Shown here one piece after another: positions 46,293-54,034 of a stretch of 54,034 nucleotides of DNA; the stretch's first letter is position 1; every line of letters begins with the position of its first letter. The DNA lies in contig NZ_AECZ01000027.1 of assembly GCF_000179555.1 (NCBI RefSeq), positions 1-54,034 of the forward strand. The letters are read 5' to 3'. Made by a program: the position numbers and the translations under genes. Source of the DNA: Solidesulfovibrio fructosivorans JJ] (GTDB lineage Bacteria > Desulfobacterota > Desulfovibrionia > Desulfovibrionales > Desulfovibrionaceae). A model generated the notes under the pieces. The model was not told the DNA's origin. It saw only the letters and a list, made by a program, of their open reading frames with translations, and ran no database searches.

Positions 46293-47501
46293 CTACAATT
46301 TCGACTTGAGCACCATGTCCGTGATGGGGCCGCGCGAACGCTCGCCCTTGAGCACGATATGGGCGTAGTTGGGGAATCCCTTGAACTTGCGCACGATCCA
46401 GTTGAGACCGTTGTTGGCCTCGTTGAGATAGGGGTTGTCGACCTGCGAGGTGTCGCCGAGCACCACGCACTTGACGCCCTCGCCCATGCGGGTGAGCACG
46501 GCCCGCACCTCGGTGCGCGACAGGTTTTGCGCCTCGTCGATGATGACGAAGGCGTTTTCGATGTTCATGCCACGCACGAAGGCCAGGGGAAGAATTTCGA
46601 ACTTCTTCGGATTGATGCGCAGCATCTCGTCGTTGGGGTTGAGAAACACCTTGTTGGCCGCCCGGCAGCGGTGGAGCTTGACCAGCAAGTCGAAGACGTA
46701 CTTCACGTAGGGTTCCATCTTCTCGGTCACGTCGCCCGGCAGGTAGCCGAGCTTGGCCCCGATCTCGATGGTGGGCTTGAGCACGAAGATCTTTTCGTAG
46801 TGCTTTTTCTCCTGCACCGCGAAAAGCGCCGCCGCCAGCGCCAGGAAGGTCTTGCCGTAGCCGGCCTCGCTCTGGATGGACACCAGGTCGATGTGCTGGG
46901 ACATGATGAGTTCCAGGGCCAGATTCTGGTAGACGGTGCGCGGCCGCACGTTCCAGACGTCGCAGGTGTAGTTGATGATCTTTTCGCCGTCCGGCGCGTG
47001 GAGCACGGGCTTGCCGTCGCGCCAGGTGAAGCAGTTGGGGACGAGTTCCTCGCCCTCCTCGGCGAATCCCGTGTAGCGCTGGGATTCGGATTCGAAGGGC
47101 TTGGAGTCGCGCAGCTCCTCGCTTTTGAGGCCGCGCAGCTCGGCCTGGAGCTTCAGGATGCGGTCGTTGGTCACGAGCACCGGGTCCTCGATGGACGAGG
47201 CCTGGATTTCGTCGAGGATATGGTTGTCGACGATATCGGTGAAGGCGGAATGGCTCTTGTCGTTCTGGATGAAGTGGATATGCTCCCGGTTGTCGCTTAA
47301 GACCTGGATGACGTTGGCCACAATGTGGCGGAGTTTCGGGGTTTTCTTTAAGCCTTCAAGCTCCATGAGCACGTGGTAGGGAATGTGGATGGCGTTTTCC
47401 ACGCCGTTTCGCAGCCGCAGCACGCTTTCCGGGTTTTCGATCAGAACGTTGGTGTCGAGCACGTAATTCTTGCGTCCCGGTCCCTGCACCTGTCGCGTCA
47501 T
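46293..47501 (-). CDS. PhoH-family protein with N-terminal PIN domain
   Basis: A 402-residue protein starting at ATG 47501 (GGGAGGACTGGC). An N-terminal PIN nuclease domain (about 10-140; YVLDTNVLIENPES, LVTNDRILKL) precedes a PhoH ATPase domain with Walker A SEAGYGKTFLAL, VFLKPTIEIGAKLGYLPGD-type region and Walker B NAFVIIDEAQNLS. This is the PhoH2/PIN-PhoH architecture, linked to RNA helicase/RNase activity. In some species PhoH genes respond to phosphate starvation; a Pho box was not seen here. Confidence 0.94.
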   Translation of the reverse strand: MTRQVQGPGRKNYVLDTNVLIENPESVLRLRNGVENAIHIPYHVLMELEGLKKTPKLRHIVANVIQVLSDNREHIHFIQNDKSHSAFTDIVDNHILDEIQASSIEDPVLVTNDRILKLQAELRGLKSEELRDSKPFESESQRYTGFAEEGEELVPNCFTWRDGKPVLHAPDGEKIINYTCDVWNVRPRTVYQNLALELIMSQHIDLVSIQSEAGYGKTFLALAAALFAVQEKKHYEKIFVLKPTIEIGAKLGYLPGDVTEKMEPYVKYVFDLLVKLHRCRAANKVFLNPNDEMLRINPKKFEILPLAFVRGMNIENAFVIIDEAQNLSRTEVRAVLTRMGEGVKCVVLGDTSQVDNPYLNEANNGLNWIVRKFKGFPNYAHIVLKGERSRGPITDMVLKSKL

Positions 47502-47923
47502 GCCAGTCCTCCCTGGACCCTGACGACGTCGGCCCAAACCGGCCGCGACAGCCGCGGCCGCTTCCCCGACGCCCGTTTGCCGCGCGCCTTCCCCCATCGG
47601 GCCGCGTCCCCGAAACCAGCCTCCAGGTCCCGGGGACGCCGGGCGCGGCGTCCCAAAGTAAAAGGCGGCGCGACGCCCCATGCGCCACGCCGCCTTTTCG
47701 GCTCAATGTCTTCACCGCCTGCGGCAATGCTGCTCCCGATCGGCCCCGGAAGGGACCTTGCGTCAAGCACGTTCGAAGCCGCCGCCTCCCCCGCCGTCGG
47801 CCGCCGTCCCGGAAAGGGACGCGCGCGTCGCGGACGCGGGATGCCTTTTTTGCCTTCAGTTGCGATACAATCCCAACCGCGATGACAAGTCCAGTTTTTT
47901 CCGCCGCCTGCCGCTCGTCCGGA
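47502..47923. other. 422-base gene-free gap between phoH and pstA
   Basis: Apart from the hairpin at 47660-47698 I see no feature. Open frames on both strands have no ribosome sites and look like GC-driven artefacts. The pst operon would be expected to continue with pstB and phoU here, but it does not. Confidence 0.55.
47660..47698. terminator. Hairpin downstream of pstA, possible terminator
   Basis: AAAAGGCGGCG (47660-47670) pairs with CGCCGCCTTTT (47688-47698) around a 17-base loop. It could end transcription of the pst operon, 226 bases after pstA. Confidence 0.7.
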
Positions 47924-48802
47924 TCAGCGCTTCTTCTGCAGCTTGGCCCGGTAGAGGATGGCCCCCAGGTTCATGCCGAGCACCAGCACAATCAGCACCA
48001 GCGCCGTGCCGTATTGCAGGGGCCGCGTCTTGTCGATCTCGGTGCCGGCCGTGGCCAGGACGTAGATGTGGTACGGCAGGGCCATGACCGAATCGGTAAG
48101 GTGGGTCGGCAGATAGGGCGTGAAAAAGACCGCGGCCGTGAACATGATGGCCGCCGTCTCGCCGGCCGCGCGGGAAAGGCCCAGGATGGCCCCGGTCAGC
48201 ATGCCCGGCATGGCCGCCGGCAAAACCACCAGCCGGATGGTCTGCCACTTGGTGGCCCCAAGGCCGAGAGAGGCCTCGCGATAGGTCTGGGGCACGGACT
48301 TGAGCGCCTCCTCGGCCGTGCCGATGATCACCGGCAAAACCAGGATGGACAGCGTCAGGATGCCCGAGAGCAGGCTCACGCCGAGCCCGAAAAAGGTCAC
48401 GAAAAAGGCCAGGCCGAAAAGGCCGAACACCACCGAGGGCACGCCGGCCAAGTTGTTGATGCCAAGCCGGATGAGCCGCAGCGTCCGGCCGGGGGTGGCG
48501 TATTCGTTGAGGTAGACGGCCGAGGCCACGCCCAGGGGAAAGGCCACGGCCATGGTGCCGAGGCTCAGGTAGATGGTGCCGAGGATGCAGGGCAGGATGC
48601 CGCCGGCGGTCATGGAGTCGCGCGGCATCTCGGTGAGGAAACTCCAGGAGATGGCCGGCAGGCCCTTGACCAGCAAGAAGCCGCAGATAAGGACCAAGGC
48701 GGCCATGTTCACGAGCGAGGACAGCCCGAACACGCCCCACATGATCTTCTGGGTGCGGTGGCGGCGGGCAAGGCCGGCCTGGGTGATGGCGTTGGCGTTC
48801 AT
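47924..48802 (-). CDS. pstA: Phosphate ABC transporter permease PstA
   Basis: A 292-residue permease with six predicted membrane helices and the PstA-type sequence ILPCILGTIYLSLGTMAVAFPLGV, AVYLNEYATPGR, NNLAGVPSVVFGLFGLAF and the EAA-like YREASLGLGATKWQT. AAGGAG precedes ATG 48802. It is paired with pstC 18 bases upstream. No pstB or phoU gene follows. Confidence 0.96.
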   Translation of the reverse strand: MNANAITQAGLARRHRTQKIMWGVFGLSSLVNMAALVLICGFLLVKGLPAISWSFLTEMPRDSMTAGGILPCILGTIYLSLGTMAVAFPLGVASAVYLNEYATPGRTLRLIRLGINNLAGVPSVVFGLFGLAFFVTFFGLGVSLLSGILTLSILVLPVIIGTAEEALKSVPQTYREASLGLGATKWQTIRLVVLPAAMPGMLTGAILGLSRAAGETAAIMFTAAVFFTPYLPTHLTDSVMALPYHIYVLATAGTEIDKTRPLQYGTALVLIVLVLGMNLGAILYRAKLQKKR

Positions 48803-48820
48803 GTTGGCGCTCCTTAGGCA

Positions 48821-49714
48821 CTACAGGGTGGCCGCGCCGACCTGTTTGTGCTTTTCGGCCACGTGGCTGGCCACGATATTGAAAACCAGCGTGAAAAGGA
48901 AAAGGACGATGCCGATGGCGAAAAGCGCCCGGTAGTGGTTGCCGCGAAAGGCCGCCTCGGCCATTTCCGCGGCGATGCTCGACGGCATGGGCCGCACGGG
49001 CGAAAAAATGGAGGTGGGGATGATCGCCGCGCCGCCGGCGACCATGAGCACGACCATGGTCTCGCCGATGGCCCGGGACATGCCGAGCATGACCGCCGTG
49101 GAAATGCCGGACAGCGAGGCCGGCAGCACCACCTTGGCGATGGTCTCGAAATGGGTCGCCCCCAAGGCCAGCGAGGCTTCCTTGAGCTCGCGGGGCACGG
49201 AGTAGATGGCGTCCTCGGACACCGAGCAGATGGTCGGCACGGACATGAAGGCCAGCATGAGCGAGGCATTGAAAAGGTTGAGCCCGGTGGCCAGGTCGAA
49301 GGTGTCCTGCAGGTAGGGCGCGACCACCACCATGCCGAAAAAGCCGATGACGACCGAGGGCAGCGCGGCCAAAAGCTCGACAATGGGCTTGAAGATGTCG
49401 CGGGTCTTGCGGCTGGCGATCTCGGCCAGGTAAATGGCGGTCATGACCCCGAGCGGGATGGCGATGGCCGAGGACAGGGCCGTGACGGCGAGCGAGGCCA
49501 CGATCAGCGGAAAGATGCCGAACAACGGCGGATCCGAGGTGGGATACCACAGCGACCCGAACAGAAAATCCGTCACCGAGACCACGCTGAAAATCGGCAG
49601 GCCCTCGACGAACAGATAGATCATGATGAGCGCCAGGGCCACGATGGAGGACAGCGCCGTCAGAAAGAACATGTTGCGGATCAGGTCGTCCTTGGCTTTG
49701 CGCGAAAGGGCCAT
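48821..49714 (-). CDS. pstC: Phosphate ABC transporter permease PstC
   Basis: A 297-residue permease: LWYPTSDPPLFGIFPLIVASL, AIYLAEIASRKTRDIFKPIVELLAALPSVVIGFFGM and LKEASLALGATHFETI are PstC signatures. The first helix is about residues 17-36. It lies between pstS and pstA in one operon. Confidence 0.96.
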   Translation of the reverse strand: MALSRKAKDDLIRNMFFLTALSSIVALALIMIYLFVEGLPIFSVVSVTDFLFGSLWYPTSDPPLFGIFPLIVASLAVTALSSAIAIPLGVMTAIYLAEIASRKTRDIFKPIVELLAALPSVVIGFFGMVVVAPYLQDTFDLATGLNLFNASLMLAFMSVPTICSVSEDAIYSVPRELKEASLALGATHFETIAKVVLPASLSGISTAVMLGMSRAIGETMVVLMVAGGAAIIPTSIFSPVRPMPSSIAAEMAEAAFRGNHYRALFAIGIVLFLFTLVFNIVASHVAEKHKQVGAATL

Positions 49715-49796
49715 GCGATTTCTCCCGAGAGCGCGTCCCGGCCCCGCAAGCCGGAACCGGGACGCGTAAATGGGCGGAGGTTTGGTGCGAAGGCGA

Positions 49797-50600
49797 CTAG
49801 CTCAGGGGCACGTAACCGACTGCCTTGACCAGCTTCTGGCCTTCGGCGCCGAGCAGGAAGTCCACCAGGCCCTTGACCGCGCCGGCGGGAGCGCCGTTGG
49901 TGTAGATGTAGAGGTCGCGGGATATGGGGTACTTCTTGGACTTGGCGGTCTCGGCGGTGGCCTTGACGCCGTTGACGCTCAGCGGCTTGGTGGAGGCGTC
50001 GAGGTAGCCCAGGCCGATGTAGCCGATGGCGTTCTTGTTCTTGCTGACGGCCTGGACCACGGCGCCGTTGGAAGCCTGCATCAGGGCGCCGGGGAACACG
50101 TGGGCCTTTTTCATGACCAGGTTCTCCCAGCACTCATAGGTGCCCGAGGAGGTGTCGCGGGAAATGACGACCACCGGGCCCGTGCCGCCGAGATCCTTCC
50201 AGGAGGTCACCTTGCCGGTGTAGAGCTCCTTGAGCTGCTCCAGGTTGACGGCTTCGAGCTTGTTGGCCGGATTGACGATCGGGACGATGGCGTCGATGGC
50301 CACCACGGTCTGGACCGGATTTTCGCCCTTGCTCTTGGCCAGGTCGATTTCCTTCTGCTCCATGGCGCGCGAAGCCATGGCGATATCGGTGGAACCGTCG
50401 ATCAGGGACTTGATGCCGTTGCCCGAACCGCCGCCGGAAACGGAAATCTTCACGTCCGGATGGGCCTTCATGTAGGCCTCGACGACCTTCTGCATGATGG
50501 GCAGGACGGTGGTGGAACCGTTGACTTTGATGGCGGTTTCGGCAAACGCGGTGGAGGCCACGAGCAACAGCGCGGCCACGATACCAATAAGTTTCTTCAC
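49797..50600 (-). CDS. pstS: Phosphate ABC transporter substrate-binding protein PstS
   Basis: A 267-residue periplasmic protein with signal peptide (about 1-20, TAFA/ET). KVNGSTTVLPIMQKVVEAY, SGGGSGNGIKSLIDGSTDIAMASR and DTSSGTYECWE form the phosphate-binding sites of the PstS family. GGAGG precedes ATG 50600. A Pho box lies 70-98 bases upstream. Confidence 0.96.
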   Translation of the reverse strand: MKKLIGIVAALLLVASTAFAETAIKVNGSTTVLPIMQKVVEAYMKAHPDVKISVSGGGSGNGIKSLIDGSTDIAMASRAMEQKEIDLAKSKGENPVQTVVAIDAIVPIVNPANKLEAVNLEQLKELYTGKVTSWKDLGGTGPVVVISRDTSSGTYECWENLVMKKAHVFPGALMQASNGAVVQAVSKNKNAIGYIGLGYLDASTKPLSVNGVKATAETAKSKKYPISRDLYIYTNGAPAGAVKGLVDFLLGAEGQKLVKAVGYVPLS

Positions 50601-50933
50601 TTGAGAACCCTCCTAAGTGGTTGTCGCGCCACGATTGGCGCGAAATGCCCCAGGTCACGGGCGAAACCTATGGACGGACTGTGACGGTTCGGTGACAAGG
50701 CCACGGAAAACGCGTGACGCGGCACCCTGTCCGAATTCACAAATGATTCCCACAAGTTGTATTGTTCAATTGTTACAAGGCCTCCATGACGACGCCGGGG
50801 CCGCCACACCGGGCGGCCGGACGCCGGGCGGGCGCTGACGGGACGGTTCCTTGACCACGGGGCTTGGCCGGTCTATGTACGTGACCATATACCTGGAACA
50901 GAAATTTTGACCACCCCTCCAGCCGGAGTCGTC
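50601..50933. other. Divergent control region of pstS and rpe
   Basis: This 333-base gap separates divergent pstS and rpe. It holds the Pho box at 50670-50698. From 50740 to 50790 it is AT-richer. GACGCCGGGGC and CCGGGCGGCCGGACGCCGGGCGG runs near 50790-50835 may fold, but no clear rpe promoter was recognised. Confidence 0.5.
50670..50698 (-). promoter_or_regulatory. Pho box upstream of pstS
   Basis: On the minus strand TTGTCAC-CGAA-CCGTCAC-AGTC-CGTCCAT gives two good 7-base PhoB repeats and a weaker third, each separated by four bases. Spacing is that of the classical Pho box (11-base period). Phosphate-starvation induction of pstSCA by PhoB is expected. Confidence 0.8.
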
Positions 50934-51570
50934 ATGCCCGCACCGTTTATTCTTTCGCCTTCCCTGCTTTCCTCCGACTTCGGCCGGCTGGCCGACGAAC
51001 TGGCCGCCCTGGAAGGGGCCGGCCTGCGCTGGGTCCATCTGGACGTCATGGACGGGCTGTTCGTGCCCAACATCACCTTCGGCCCGCCGATCATCGCCGC
51101 CATGCGCCGCCGCAGCAAACTGTACTTCGACACGCACCTCATGATCGAGCGGCCGGAGCGTTACCTGGCCGCCTTTCGCGAGGCCGGCTCGGACCTCATC
51201 TGCGTCCATGCCGAGGCCACGGTCCACCTGGAACGCGCGGTCTCGGAAATCCGCCGCCTGGGCGCGGCCCCGGGCGTGGCCCTCAATCCCGCCACCCCCC
51301 TTTCCCAGGTGGAATACCTGCTGCCGCAACTCGAGATGGTGCTGGTGATGACCGTCAACCCCGGGTTCGGCGGCCAATCCTTCATTCCGTTCTGCCTGGA
51401 CAAGGTCAAGGATCTTGCCGCCATGCGTCGGGAACGCGACCTCTCCTTCCGCATCCAGGTGGACGGCGGCGTCTCTCCGGACAATACCGCCGCCCTGGTG
51501 GCGGCCGGCGCCGACGTGCTGGTGTCCGGGTCGGCCTTTTTCGGCCACCCGCCCTACAAGGAGCGCCTGG

Positions 51571-53597
<2,027 letters not shown>

Positions 53598-53601
<4 letters not shown>

Positions 53602-53924
53602 TGCCAGACAACCTCCAACGCGCCCGTGCCTTCCTGCTGGAGACGCACCAGCTGGGCCCGGCGGAAACCGAAGAAGCCCTTTGCGTGGCCGCCTCGGTGC
53701 TGCGGATGGGGCTCACGCGCCTTGATGCGGCGATCCGGGCGGGCGACGGGGAGCAATGCGCCGAGCAGGCCCATGCCCTCAAGGGCAACCTGCTCAACCT
53801 CGGCCTGCCGGACCTCGCCGCCCTGGCCGCTAAGGCCATGGAACCGGCCCGAACGGAAGACTTCGAAGCCGTCCGCGAGACGGGCACCTCCCTGACCACC
53901 GCCCTTGGGCCGTTTTGGAAGTGA
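53598..53924 (+). CDS. Histidine phosphotransfer (HPt) domain protein
   Basis: A 108-residue helical protein. The phosphoacceptor motif is AHALKGNLLNLG, His59. Its ATG (53598, or 53601) overlaps the stop of the hybrid kinase, so kinase and HPt are co-translated. It would take the phosphate from Asp603 and pass it to a response regulator not encoded nearby. Confidence 0.9.
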
Positions 53925-53931
53925 AGAAGAT

Positions 53932-54034
53932 GCGAGAGGGGGAACCCTTTGAAAAGGGTTCCCCCTCTCGCGCGCTCCCCTTCCGAAACTTTTTGGCTTT
54001 ATTGGCGCAGCACAGACAACAGGCAATTATCGTT
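53932..54034. repeat. Composite intergenic repeat, copy 4, inverted and cut by the window end
   Basis: Hairpin B lies first here (53932-53971), followed by the reverse complement of the linker (CGCTCCCCTTCC). Order is opposite to copies 1-3, so the element is inverted. Hairpin A, if present, lies beyond the window. Confidence 0.8.

Overview
The window is high-GC bacterial chromosomal DNA. Its gene content points to a sulfate-reducing deltaproteobacterium of the Desulfovibrionaceae (Desulfovibrio/Solidesulfovibrio type). The evidence is: lipid-A-type outer-membrane biogenesis genes (bamA, skp, lolCD, fabZ); a selenocysteine-coded HesB/IscA-like protein; a ferredoxin-thioredoxin-reductase-like catalytic subunit; a CooA-type regulator; and a very large investment in PAS/histidine-kinase signalling. 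Genus-level assignment is an inference. I see no phage, transposon, plasmid or CRISPR locus.

Layout. 0-10 kb: the tail of a TPA-repeat protein, dinB, a short unknown gene, glgP, an amino-acid ABC cassette (binding protein, small secreted protein, permease; no ATPase), a glutaredoxin/FTR-beta pair, a hybrid histidine kinase and pyrR. 10.6-11.9 kb: three tandem HesB-like paralogues, one with Sec, one with Cys, one with neither. 12.1-14.3 kb: a CheY-like regulator plus a GAF/HD-GYP protein. 14.3-21.7 kb: a minus-strand envelope operon in the order lysS, lolC, lolD, bamA, skp, fabZ. 21.8 kb: tRNA-Asn followed by a HigBA-type toxin-antitoxin pair with a palindromic operator. 23-30.5 kb: an O-methyltransferase, a HasA/NodC-like glycosyltransferase, a gene-poor stretch ending in a 30-residue membrane protein, a CooA-like regulator beside a cysteine-stripped CooS C-terminal domain, another glycosyltransferase and a sigma-54 activator.

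30.5-38.5 kb: a cluster of large hairpins, a CHASE/multi-PAS kinase, a metallo-beta-lactamase-fold enzyme, a zinc-type alcohol-dehydrogenase-like enzyme, a small secreted Ala/Gly-rich protein and a radical SAM enzyme. 38.7-42.7 kb: a minus-strand cassette (XXXCH-like protein, PHP-like protein, amphi-Trp protein, PhoU-kinase fusion). 42.8-54 kb: a double-core hybrid kinase, a PhoH/PIN protein, pstSCA behind a Pho box (no pstB or phoU beside it), rpe, and a hybrid kinase coupled to an HPt protein.

Several intergenic gaps carry copies of one composite repeat of two strong hairpins (4.5, 9.6, 38.5 and 53.9 kb, with related single hairpins elsewhere), probably acting as bidirectional terminators. 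The most interesting loci are the HesB-like Sec/Cys/none triplet, the CooA-like sensor next to a vestigial or repurposed CooS domain, the PhoU-kinase cassette, and the 30-residue membrane protein.
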